Part shown: positions 1 to 5,180 of the stretch, piece by piece | Layout of the letters: each line of letters begins with the position of its first letter | Position numbering within the stretch: position 1 is the first letter of the stretch | NCBI GenBank assembly: GCA_002329245.1 | Contig: DCTG01000171.1 | Coordinates: 1 to 5,180 of the forward strand | Reading direction: 5' to 3' | DNA: 5,180 nt | Source: Clostridiales bacterium UBA1446 | Lineage (GTDB): Bacteria > Bacillota > Clostridia > Oscillospirales > Oscillospiraceae | Made by a program: the position numbers and the translations under genes | Notes under the pieces: generated by a model | Database searches by the model: none | The model's input: only the letters and a program-made list of their open reading frames with translations | Told to the model about the DNA's origin: nothing

Positions 1-24
1 AGCTGTTAAATTGTCAGCCCAGAT

Positions 25-54
25 ATGATAGCACGCAGAACCGCCGCTTGTCAA
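25..54 (-). promoter_or_regulatory. Strong sigma-A-like promoter firing out of the left edge
   Basis: Read on the minus strand, a perfect -35 box TTGACA (49-54) is followed after 18 bases by TATCAT (25-30), which matches the -10 consensus at 4 of 6 positions. Transcription would start near position 18 and run leftward, so the gene or RNA it serves lies outside the window. It is downstream of pyrB and on the same strand. This suggests that the next gene has its own start site rather than depending only on read-through from pyrB. The match is by consensus only. Confidence 0.55.
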
Positions 55-66
55 TTGTTTTTCTGC
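35..66. repeat. Inverted repeat flanking the left promoter's -35 box
   Basis: GCAGAA (35-40) and TTCTGC (61-66) are perfect 6-base inverted arms separated by 20 bases. They bracket the TTGACA box at 49-54. Arms of this kind can be half-sites for a dimeric regulator or the base of a weak hairpin. With only six bases per arm, chance is a real possibility. Confidence 0.25.
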
Positions 67-118
67 TAAATTCAAAAAGGATGGGAAAGCGGGACGGATG
101 GAAGGAGGAAACCGGAAA
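55..118 (-). other. Non-coding region after pyrB with a C-rich, G-poor pyrimidine tract
   Basis: No gene is seen here. In the direction of pyrB transcription, bases 118 down to 74 are almost all pyrimidine: about 19 C against 4 G in 45 bases, ending in TTTTT. C-rich, G-poor unstructured RNA is the kind of sequence Rho loads on. No GC-rich hairpin with a U-tail is present, so an intrinsic terminator for pyrB is not supported. Termination by Rho, or read-through into the gene to the left, are both possible inferences. Confidence 0.3.
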
Positions 119-137
119 TCAACGCCGCCCGATTTCC
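114..137 (-). other. Hairpin spanning the pyrB stop codon
   Basis: On the minus strand GGAAATC (137 to 131) and GATTTCC (120 to 114) form a perfect 7-base stem around a 10-base loop, and the TGA stop of pyrB (121-119) straddles the loop end and the 3' arm. The stem has three G-C pairs and is not followed by a run of U, so it is not a standard intrinsic terminator. It could protect the 3' end of the mRNA or be incidental. Confidence 0.3.
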
Positions 138-1192
138 TTGTCGCAGTAAGCGCAGCAGGGTCCGGAACCGTTCTGGTTTACGAGCGGGGGAAGATAGCGT
201 TCGGTTTGGGTGATGCAGTTGGGATTGGAGCAAACGGGACGGCCGTCGCCGATCGGGACGGGGGGCGGAGAAAAGCGCTCCTGATGCGCAAGGTCCATTA
301 ATAGCGCCATCCGCGCGAACATGCCGTATCTTGCCTGCTGAAAATAAACGGCGCGGGGGTCGTCGTCCACGTCGGCGGTGATTTCGTCGACCCGGGGAAG
401 GGGATGCATGACCAGAAGGTTTGGCCGAGCACGCTTGAGCTTCTTGGCCGACAGGATGTAAATGCCCTTGTTGCGTTCGTATTCGAGCGGGTCGGTAAAG
501 CGTTCGCGCTGGACCCGGGTCATGTAAAGCACGTCGAGAAGGGGGATGACCGCTTCGAGCCCCGTAACTTCCACAAACCGCTGCCCGTTCTCCTGCATGA
601 ATTCCCGGATATAGCCCGGTATGGCCAAGTCCCGCGGGGAGATGAGGAAGAATTTGATGTCGTTGAATTTCGCCAGCGCCTTGATCAGCGAATGCACCGT
701 CCGTCCGTACTTCAGGTCGCCGCATAAGCCGACGGCAAGCCCGTCGGCGCTGCCGCGCAGCCGAAGAATAGTGGTGAGGTCCGCCATCGTCTGAGTCGGA
801 TGCATATGGCCGCCGTCCCCTGCGTTTATAACCGGCACGTCGGAGTATAGGGATGCCGCGCGCGCTGCCCCTTCTTTCGGGTGGCGCATCACAATCACGT
901 CGGCATAGCCGGACACCATCTTGATCGTATCCTTCAGGGTTTCACCCTTGGCGACGGAGGAAGAATTGGGGTCGGAGAAGCCGAACACGCTGCCGCCTAA
1001 GCGGAGCATTGCGGTCTGGAAGGAAAAGTTTGTTCTTGTCGAAGGTTCGTAGAAGAGATTGCAGCAGACCCTTCCGCGGCAGGCGTCGGAAAATTCTAAC
1101 GGGTTGTCCATAATACGGAAGGCACGGGCGTAGATCTCGTCCCAGTCCGCCCTGGATATATCCCCGAAATCGATGAGGTTCCGAATCGCCAT
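119..1192 (-). CDS. pyrB: Aspartate carbamoyltransferase catalytic chain with a C-terminal PyrI-type zinc domain
   Basis: This enzyme condenses carbamoyl phosphate with L-aspartate to N-carbamoyl-L-aspartate, the committed step of cytosolic pyrimidine synthesis. The 357-residue product has the full transcarbamoylase signature: the phosphate loop STRT (51-54) preceded by E49, the mobile-loop lysine K82 in AKGETL, R103, H131 and Q134 in HPTQT, K161 and R164 in KYGRT, R226 in TRVQ, and HPLPR (263-267). The catalytic fold should end near residue 305, where family members of about 305-310 residues stop. A proline-rich linker (309-313) then leads to a tail with C321, C326, C347 and C350, spaced C-x4-C-x20-C-x2-C, plus an adjacent C346. 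VCSNPNC and YCDKE closely match the zinc domain of E. coli PyrI (VCPNSNC and YCEKE, from memory). The allosteric nucleotide-binding half of PyrI is absent. The ATG start is supported by a good ribosome site and a promoter just upstream. The catalytic assignment is very secure. The tail's identity is a motif-based inference, though a strong one. Confidence 0.96.
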   Translation of the reverse strand: MAIRNLIDFGDISRADWDEIYARAFRIMDNPLEFSDACRGRVCCNLFYEPSTRTNFSFQTAMLRLGGSVFGFSDPNSSSVAKGETLKDTIKMVSGYADVIVMRHPKEGAARAASLYSDVPVINAGDGGHMHPTQTMADLTTILRLRGSADGLAVGLCGDLKYGRTVHSLIKALAKFNDIKFFLISPRDLAIPGYIREFMQENGQRFVEVTGLEAVIPLLDVLYMTRVQRERFTDPLEYERNKGIYILSAKKLKRARPNLLVMHPLPRVDEITADVDDDPRAVYFQQARYGMFARMALLMDLAHQERFSPPPVPIGDGRPVCSNPNCITQTERYLPPLVNQNGSGPCCAYCDKEIGRR

Positions 1193-1200
1193 TCAAACAG

Positions 1201-1206
1201 CCTCCC
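1201..1206 (-). promoter_or_regulatory. Ribosome binding site of pyrB
   Basis: GGGAGG on the minus strand lies 8 bases before the ATG at 1192-1190. It fixes the start that gives MAIRNLIDF, the usual length for a PyrB amino terminus. Confidence 0.8.
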
Positions 1207-1223
1207 GCAAAATCTGCTTTCCT

Positions 1224-1252
1224 ATTCTATCACATGCCGTGCGCCGCAACAA
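1224..1252 (-). promoter_or_regulatory. pyrB promoter with extended -10
   Basis: On the minus strand, TTGTTG (1252-1247) is followed by a 17-base spacer and TAGAAT (1229-1224). The TGA directly before the hexamer gives an extended -10 (TGn). Transcription should start near 1217, which leaves a leader of about 25 bases before the ATG. This leader has no room for the PyrR-controlled antiterminator and terminator pair of Bacillus pyr operons. Any pyrimidine control must therefore act at initiation, through the leader's first bases, or on the enzyme. Confidence 0.65.
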
Positions 1253-1341
1253 GAATTTTTTCAAAGCGGATTCCGCGCCGTACGGAAGCGCCGGGGGGCG
1301 GGGGAAGACAAACTCCCGCGCCGCGCTGTGGGCCGCCGCCC
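1253..1341. other. GC-rich spacer between the divergent pyrB and prfA promoters
   Basis: This 89-base stretch between the two -35 boxes holds no gene. It contains a G-run of six G, one C and five G (1293-1304), and a short inverted pair TTCCG/CGGAA (1271-1275 and 1283-1287). An open frame continuous with prfA runs through it, but it lies upstream of the prfA promoter and has no recognisable protein sequence. No clear operator is visible. Confidence 0.4.
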
Positions 1342-1370
1342 TTTACAGACCGTGGGCGTCATGATAAAAT
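1342..1370 (+). promoter_or_regulatory. prfA operon promoter with extended -10
   Basis: TTTACA (1342-1347) and TAAAAT (1365-1370) are separated by 17 bases, and TGA (1362-1364) directly before the -10 gives an extended -10. The predicted start is near 1377, which leaves a leader of about 25 bases before the prfA ATG. This is one of the best consensus matches in the window and is placed where the operon's promoter is expected. Confidence 0.7.
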
Positions 1371-1390
1371 AAAGCGTCAGTCTGGAAAAA

Positions 1391-1395
1391 GAGGG
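1391..1395 (+). promoter_or_regulatory. Ribosome binding site of prfA, deciding the start
   Basis: GAGGG ends 6 bases before the ATG at 1402. The reading frame is open upstream to an ATG at 1234. That start lies before the predicted promoter and would add 56 residues unlike any RF1, so 1402 is the supported start. Confidence 0.7.
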
Positions 1396-1401
1396 AAAGA
1401 A

Positions 1402-2478
1402 ATGATCGAGAAACTCATTGCAATCGAGGAGCTGTACGAACAAATCGAGGCTCAGCTCGCGCTTCCGGAGGTCTATACCGATCCGGCCAAGGTCGCAAAA
1501 CTCAGCCGGAAGCAGAAAGAGCTGAGTAAAATCATAGAGGTGTTCCGCCGCTACCGGAAGCGGATGGCCGACGCGGAAGAGGCGAGAAGCCTCCTGGATA
1601 CCGCCTTGGAGGCGGATTTCCGCGAAATGGTGCAGGAGGAGTTGAACGTTGCGCGGGCGGATATGGAGCAGCTGGAATCGGAGCTTAAAATCCTGCTGTT
1701 GCCCAAGGACCCGAACGACAGCCGAAACGTCATCATGGAGATCCGGGGCGGCGCGGGCGGCGAGGAAGCGGCTCTCTTCGCCAATTCTCTTTACCGGATG
1801 TACAGCATGTACGCCGAGGGAAAAGGCTGGAAAACAGAGATTGTGAACCTCAACGAAACGGAGCTTGGCGGCATCAAGGAGATCAGCTTTATGATCGAAG
1901 GCGAGGGAGCTTACTCGCGCCTGAAGTTCGAAAGCGGCGTCCACCGCGTGCAGCGCGTGCCGGAAACGGAGGCTTCCGGCCGTGTGCATACCTCCACCGT
2001 AACGGTGGCGGTGCTTCCCGAGGCGGAGGAGGTGGAGCTGGAAATTAACCCGTCGGACCTGCAAATCGACACCTTCCGCTCCAGCGGCGCGGGCGGCCAG
2101 CATGTAAACAAAACGGAAAGCGCCATTCGCATCACGCACCTGCCATCCGGATTGGTGGTGGAATGCCAGGATGAGCGGAGCCAGCATAAAAACCGGGAGC
2201 GGGCGATGAGCATCCTGCGCTCCAAGCTCTACGAGGCGGAGCGGGAACGGCAGAACGCGGCAATCGCCGCCGACCGGAAAAGCCAGGTCGGCACCGGCAT
2301 GCGCAACGAGCGGATTCGCACCTACAACTTCCCGCAGGGCCGCGTGACCGACCATCGAATCGGCCTGACGCTTTATAAAATCGAGGCAGTTATGAACGGT
2401 GACCTCGACGAACTGATCGAGGCGCTTATTACCGCGGACCAGGCCGAGCGCCTGCAGAACACCGAAGGGGAAGCGTAA
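1402..2478 (+). CDS. prfA: Peptide chain release factor 1 (RF1)
   Basis: RF1 reads UAA and UAG in the ribosomal A site and triggers hydrolysis of peptidyl-tRNA. The 358-residue product has the usual RF1 length. An N-terminal coiled-coil region (about 1-100) is followed by RGGAGGEEA (115-123), typical of bacterial class I factors. The codon-reading tripeptide is PET (187-189) in [16 protein letters not shown]1 has PxT here, whereas RF2 has SPF, so this is RF1. The catalytic GGQ is at 231-233 in [13 protein letters not shown], and the basic segment QHKNRERA (261-268) follows. The GGQ glutamine is normally methylated by PrmC. The prmC gene is often next to prfA, but here it is not: pyrB diverges upstream and tsaC begins 4 bases downstream. 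This is the first gene of the predicted plus-strand operon, with its own promoter. All key residues are intact. Confidence 0.98.
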   Translation: MIEKLIAIEELYEQIEAQLALPEVYTDPAKVAKLSRKQKELSKIIEVFRRYRKRMADAEEARSLLDTALEADFREMVQEELNVARADMEQLESELKILLLPKDPNDSRNVIMEIRGGAGGEEAALFANSLYRMYSMYAEGKGWKTEIVNLNETELGGIKEISFMIEGEGAYSRLKFESGVHRVQRVPETEASGRVHTSTVTVAVLPEAEEVELEINPSDLQIDTFRSSGAGGQHVNKTESAIRITHLPSGLVVECQDERSQHKNRERAMSILRSKLYEAERERQNAAIAADRKSQVGTGMRNERIRTYNFPQGRVTDHRIGLTLYKIEAVMNGDLDELIEALITADQAERLQNTEGEA

Positions 2479-2482
2479 TCGT

Positions 2483-3130
2483 ATGACAACGCTCGTAATC
2501 ACCCTGTCCGATCCCGGCCGCCGGCGCGAGCAGATCGAAAAGGCCGCGGCGCTTCTGCGGGCGGGCAGGCTCGTGGCGTTTCCGACCGAGACGGTCTACG
2601 GCCTCGGCGCGGACGGCATGAACGAGGCCGCGGTGCGCCAGATTTTCGCGGCCAAGGGAAGACCCGAGACAAAGCCGATCAGCCTGCTGATCCCCGACGC
2701 GTCCGCGCTGGAGCAATATTGCAGGGATGTTCCGCAGGCGGCTTACCGGCTGGCGGAGCGCTACTGGCCGGGGCCGCTCACCCTCGTGCTGAAAAAGCAG
2801 GAACTGATTCCGCCGGTCGTGGCGGCTTGCGGGGATACCGTCGGGCTGCGCTGCCCGGACCATCCCGTCGCGCTGGCCCTTCTGCGCGCCGCCGGCGTCC
2901 CGGTCGCGGCCCCCTCGGCGAACCTGTCCGGCAATCCGCCCGCGGTGGACGCCCCGCAGGTGCTCCGGGAGCTCGAGGGCCGGATCCACGCGGTGGTGGA
3001 CGGGGGAGCCTGCCCGTTAGGCGTCGCTTCCACCGTTTTGGACCTAACGCAAAGTCCGCCGAAAATCCTGAGGCAGGGCGGCGTCACGAAAGATCAGCTT
3101 CGGGCCGTGATTGGAGAGGTGGAAGGCTGA
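2483..3130 (+). CDS. tsaC: L-threonylcarbamoyladenylate synthase (TsaC/YrdC family)
   Basis: The enzyme makes threonylcarbamoyl-AMP from threonine, bicarbonate and ATP. TsaB, TsaD and TsaE then move the threonylcarbamoyl group to A37 of tRNAs reading ANN codons. The 215-residue product is a single YrdC fold. It has FPTETVYGLG (33-42), the basic AAKGRP segment with K58 and R60, KPISLLI (64-70), WPGPLTLVL (95-103), RCPDHP (123-128), PSANLSG (144-150), STV (183-185) and a closing RQG (198-200 region). There is no C-terminal Sua5 domain, so it is the short TsaC type and not the longer YwlC/Sua5 type of about 340 residues. The ATG lies 4 bases after the prfA stop. AAGGGG (2465-2470), inside the prfA end, is a possible ribosome site at a rather long spacing of 12 bases. 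Translational coupling to prfA is therefore likely. Pairing with prfA is common in Firmicutes. Confidence 0.95.
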   Translation: MTTLVITLSDPGRRREQIEKAAALLRAGRLVAFPTETVYGLGADGMNEAAVRQIFAAKGRPETKPISLLIPDASALEQYCRDVPQAAYRLAERYWPGPLTLVLKKQELIPPVVAACGDTVGLRCPDHPVALALLRAAGVPVAAPSANLSGNPPAVDAPQVLRELEGRIHAVVDGGACPLGVASTVLDLTQSPPKILRQGGVTKDQLRAVIGEVEG

Positions 3131-3161
3131 GCTTTTGTAAGCGAAAGGGATTTAAGCTTAT

Positions 3162-3190
3162 TTGATATTTGCCGCGTATGACTATGAAAT
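3162..3190 (+). promoter_or_regulatory. Possible weak internal promoter before coaE
   Basis: The 79-base gap between tsaC and coaE (3131-3209) is visibly richer in A+T than its surroundings. TTGATA (3162-3167) and TGAAAT (3185-3190) lie 17 bases apart. The -10 match is poor, because its second base is G and not A. It could add transcription of coaE and the aminopeptidase. No terminator is visible in the gap, so read-through from prfA-tsaC is expected in any case. Confidence 0.25.
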
Positions 3191-3209
3191 TGGCGGGACG
3201 GAAGATAGC

Positions 3210-3797
3210 ATGAAAATTATCGGCATTACCGGCGGAACCGGCGCGGGAAAAACGACCGCGCTGGGCATACTGAACGAGATGGGTTGCGAAACCATCGACT
3301 GCGACGCGGTGTATCATGCGCTGCTGGAAAACGACGCGGAGCTCCGGGCGGCGCTAACCGAACGCTTCGGGGACGTTTTGACGGACGGCGCGGTCGACAG
3401 AAAAAAGCTGGGGGCGATCGTCTTTCGCGACGAGGCGGCGCTGCTGGATTTAAACCGGATCTCCCACAAATTCGTCGACAGGGAAGTGAAACGAATTCTG
3501 CGCGCGGCGAAAGAGCGGGGGTGTACCTGCGCCGCAATCGACGCGATTGCGCTCATCGAGAGCGGTCTTTCCGGACGGTGCCACGCGGTGGTCGGGATTT
3601 TGGCCCCGGTCGAACACCGCGTCCGGCGCATCATGGAGCGGGAAGGGATCGATGAATCCTATGCCCGCATGCGTGTGGAGGCACAGAAGAAGGATTCCTT
3701 CTTCCGGGAACACTGCGACTATATATTGGAAAACAACGGCGAAGAAGCGGCGTTTCAGGCTGCCGCCCGGGCGCTGTTTCAGAAATTATTGAGCTGA
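3210..3797 (+). CDS. coaE: Dephospho-CoA kinase
   Basis: CoaE phosphorylates the 3' hydroxyl of dephospho-CoA with ATP, the last step of coenzyme A synthesis, in the cytosol. The 195-residue product is close to the family norm of about 200. The P-loop GGTGAGKTT is at residues 8-16, followed by the acidic pair D30 and D32 in IDCDAVYH. NRISHKFV (82-89) corresponds to the family's N-x-I-x-H-x-x-V segment. E117 in ALIES stands where the family has the LLFE glutamate. Then come the arginine-rich VEHRVRRIMER lid (134-144), Q159, and the YILENNG end (171-177). The ATG at 3210 puts the P-loop at its usual distance from the start. An in-frame TTG at 3162 would add 16 residues that fit no family pattern. 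The ribosome site is poor (GGGACGGAAG, 3195-3204). It lies 79 bases after tsaC and 12 bases before the aminopeptidase gene. Function is secure; the start is likely. Confidence 0.93.
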   Translation: MKIIGITGGTGAGKTTALGILNEMGCETIDCDAVYHALLENDAELRAALTERFGDVLTDGAVDRKKLGAIVFRDEAALLDLNRISHKFVDREVKRILRAAKERGCTCAAIDAIALIESGLSGRCHAVVGILAPVEHRVRRIMEREGIDESYARMRVEAQKKDSFFREHCDYILENNGEEAAFQAAARALFQKLLS

Positions 3798-3798
3798 C

Positions 3799-3804
3799 AG
3801 GAGG
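3799..3804 (+). promoter_or_regulatory. Ribosome binding site of the aminopeptidase gene
   Basis: A consensus AGGAGG lies 5 bases before the ATG at 3810, inside the 12-base gap after coaE. It is the strongest ribosome site in the window and fixes the start of the aminopeptidase. It suggests this gene is translated independently and well from the shared message. Confidence 0.85.
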
Positions 3805-3809
3805 GCAAC

Positions 3810-5180
3810 ATGGAGGAAAAGGAAAAAACCGCGGGCGACCTGCGGCGGGAGGCATTGTTCTATAACCCGAAAAACGGATTTGACCGCATCCCGCAGGAAG
3901 AAATTCCCGCGATGAACGAGTATTGCGAGCAGTACAAACAATTTTTGGACGCCGGAAAGACGGAACGGGAAGCGGTCTGGGCGGCCATCGCCCTGGCGGA
4001 AGCGCGCGGGTTTCGGCCCATCGAGCCGAAGAAAAAGCTGAAGCCCGGAGATAAGGTCTACCGGAGCAACCGGGACAAGGCGCTTTTCTTAGCCGTAATC
4101 GGGACGGAGCCGCTGTCGGCGGGCGTCAACATCGGCGCCGCGCATGTCGACGCGCCCCGGCTGGACCTGAAGCAAAATCCGCTCTACGAGGAGAGCGAGC
4201 TGGCATACTTTAAAACGCATTATTATGGCGGGATCCGCAAATACCAGTGGCTTGCGATTCCGTTGGAGCTGCGCGGCGTCGTGGCCCTGAAGGACCGTGT
4301 CGTGCCCGTGGCAATCGGCGCGGCGCCGGGAGACCCCGTCTTTACCATCACGGACCTTCTGCCCCATTTAGCAGGAGAGCAGAGTAAAAAGCCGCTGGGC
4401 GAAGCCGTTCCGGGCGAAACCCTCAACCTTCTCATCGGCAGCCGCCCCTTCCCGGACGACAAAGGGGCAAACCGGGTTAAACTTGCCGTCATGGAACTGC
4501 TGAACGAAAAATACGGCATCACGGAGGAGGACTTCATCTCCGCGGAGCTTTCCGCCGTGCCCGCTTTTCCCGCCTCCGACCTCGGCTTTGACCGCAGCCT
4601 CATCGGCGCCTACGGGCAGGACGACCGGGTCTGCGCCTTTGCCGCGCTGCGCGCGTTGCTGGAGCTGGAAACACCGGTGAAAACGGCGGTCTGCATCCTC
4701 GCGGACAAGGAGGAAATCGGCTCCGAGGGCGTATCCGGACTTAAATCCGAAGCGTTTGAAGCCTTTATGAAGGATCTTTGCGGCGCTGATGTTTCCCTAA
4801 CAGATTGTTTCGGCAATTCCTTCTGTCTCTCCGCCGACGTGACGGCGGCCTTTGATCCGGACTTCCCCGACGTTTACGAAAAGCGAAACAGCGCGCGGAT
4901 GAATTACGGCGTGGCGCTTTGCAAGTATACCGGCTCCCGCGGGAAATCGGGCGCTTCCGACGCCTCTGCGGAGGTCGTGGCGAAAATCCGCCGCGTGTTT
5001 GACGAGGCCGGTGTCGTCTGGCAGATGACGGAGCTTGGAAAGGTGGACCAGGGGGGCGGAGGCACCGTGGCCGCCATGATGGCCCAGCGCAACATCGATA
5101 CGCTGGATGCCGGCGTGCCGGTGCTCTCCATGCACGCGCCCTTTGAGACGGTCTCCAAGGGCGCGTGCATGGAGAGCACC
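3810..5180 (+). CDS. M18 family zinc aminopeptidase, 3' end cut by the window
   Basis: The frame is open from the ATG at 3810 to the right edge (457 codons, no stop), so the gene continues. M18 enzymes are cytosolic di-zinc exopeptidases that remove N-terminal residues from peptides. The likely role is peptide turnover. Expected zinc and catalytic residues are present in order: H112 and D114 in AHVDAPRLDLK; the bridging aspartate at 271 or 272 in GQDDRVCA; E301 and E302 in DKEEIGSEG; D343 in SADVTAAFDP; and H442 in MHAPFETVSK. The family often has DHEEIGS and a histidine-rich S-x-D-x-AHA segment. Here a lysine replaces the first histidine and the second segment has lost its histidine, a pattern I associate with the clostridial ApeA-like branch (from memory). 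Only a few residues should be missing, since M18 proteins of this type run to about 460-470. It follows coaE by 12 bases with a strong ribosome site and no terminator between. Substrate preference cannot be read from the sequence, so I give no gene symbol. Confidence 0.92.
   Translation, partial: MEEKEKTAGDLRREALFYNPKNGFDRIPQEEIPAMNEYCEQYKQFLDAGKTEREAVWAAIALAEARGFRPIEPKKKLKPGDKVYRSNRDKALFLAVIGTEPLSAGVNIGAAHVDAPRLDLKQNPLYEESELAYFKTHYYGGIRKYQWLAIPLELRGVVALKDRVVPVAIGAAPGDPVFTITDLLPHLAGEQSKKPLGEAVPGETLNLLIGSRPFPDDKGANRVKLAVMELLNEKYGITEEDFISAELSAVPAFPASDLGFDRSLIGAYGQDDRVCAFAALRALLELETPVKTAVCILADKEEIGSEGVSGLKSEAFEAFMKDLCGADVSLTDCFGNSFCLSADVTAAFDPDFPDVYEKRNSARMNYGVALCKYTGSRGKSGASDASAEVVAKIRRVFDEAGVVWQMTELGKVDQGGGGTVAAMMAQRNIDTLDAGVPVLSMHAPFETVSKGACMEST

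Noticed and set aside
72..725. 217-codon minus-strand frame overlapping the 3' half of pyrB
   Set aside because: It is a low-complexity, arginine- and proline-rich translation in another frame of pyrB, with no family resemblance.
1293..1319. Hairpin GCGGG/CCCGC beside the G-run as a terminator or G-quadruplex
   Set aside because: It lies outside both predicted transcripts, has no U-tail, and the two G-runs are too few for a stable four-run, three-layer quadruplex.
1234..1401. N-terminal extension of RF1 from an upstream ATG at 1234
   Set aside because: It would precede the predicted promoter, its sequence does not resemble RF1, and the ATG at 1402 has a ribosome site and gives the normal 358-residue length.
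1261..2502. 413-codon open frame on the minus strand opposite prfA
   Set aside because: It is the mirror of a well-supported RF1 gene in GC-rich DNA, has no recognisable motif, and has no ribosome site worth noting. It is a codon-bias shadow.
3162..3209. 16-residue N-terminal extension of CoaE from a TTG
   Set aside because: The P-loop normally lies about 8 residues from the start, which fits the ATG at 3210. The extension has no ribosome site at a good distance.
1..5180. New defence, mobile or biosynthetic system
   Set aside because: All five protein genes are recognisable core metabolism or translation genes. There are no transposase, integrase, toxin-antitoxin, CRISPR repeat or island signs, and base composition looks even across the genes.

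Overview
The window is a compact stretch of ordinary chromosome from a GC-rich bacterium (roughly 58-60% G+C by eye). It most resembles the Clostridia, probably the Ruminococcaceae/Oscillospiraceae. That placement is inferred from three things: strong AGGAGG-type ribosome sites, an RF1 with the PET tripeptide common in Firmicutes, and the pairing of a dephospho-CoA kinase gene with an M18 aminopeptidase gene. No search was possible. I see no mobile element, CRISPR array, tRNA, rRNA or phage gene.

Layout. Positions 1-118 are non-coding and contain a strong promoter-like sequence on the minus strand that fires out of the left edge. Positions 119-1192 (minus) encode the catalytic chain of aspartate carbamoyltransferase (PyrB) with an unusual C-terminal tail. 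The tail resembles the zinc-binding half of the regulatory chain PyrI and lacks PyrI's nucleotide-binding half. Positions 1193-1401 form a divergent promoter region with two well-formed sigma-A promoters back to back, one for pyrB and one for prfA. On the plus strand follow prfA (RF1, 1402-2478), tsaC (t6A synthesis, 2483-3130), coaE (last step of CoA synthesis, 3210-3797) and an M18 zinc aminopeptidase (3810 to beyond the right edge, at least 457 residues). The gaps are 4, 79 and 12 bases, so these four are probably one housekeeping operon, with a possible weak internal promoter in the 79-base gap.

How the genes work together. RF1 and TsaC both serve translation: stop-codon decoding, and the t6A37 modification of tRNAs that read ANN codons. 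CoaE and the aminopeptidase serve cofactor supply and peptide turnover, and share the transcript without an obvious pathway link. PyrB commits carbamoyl phosphate and aspartate to pyrimidine synthesis and is transcribed separately. Its predicted leader of about 25 bases has no room for a PyrR attenuator.

The most noteworthy feature is the PyrB-zinc-domain fusion. The rest is typical core-genome content, and I found no evidence for a wholly new system.
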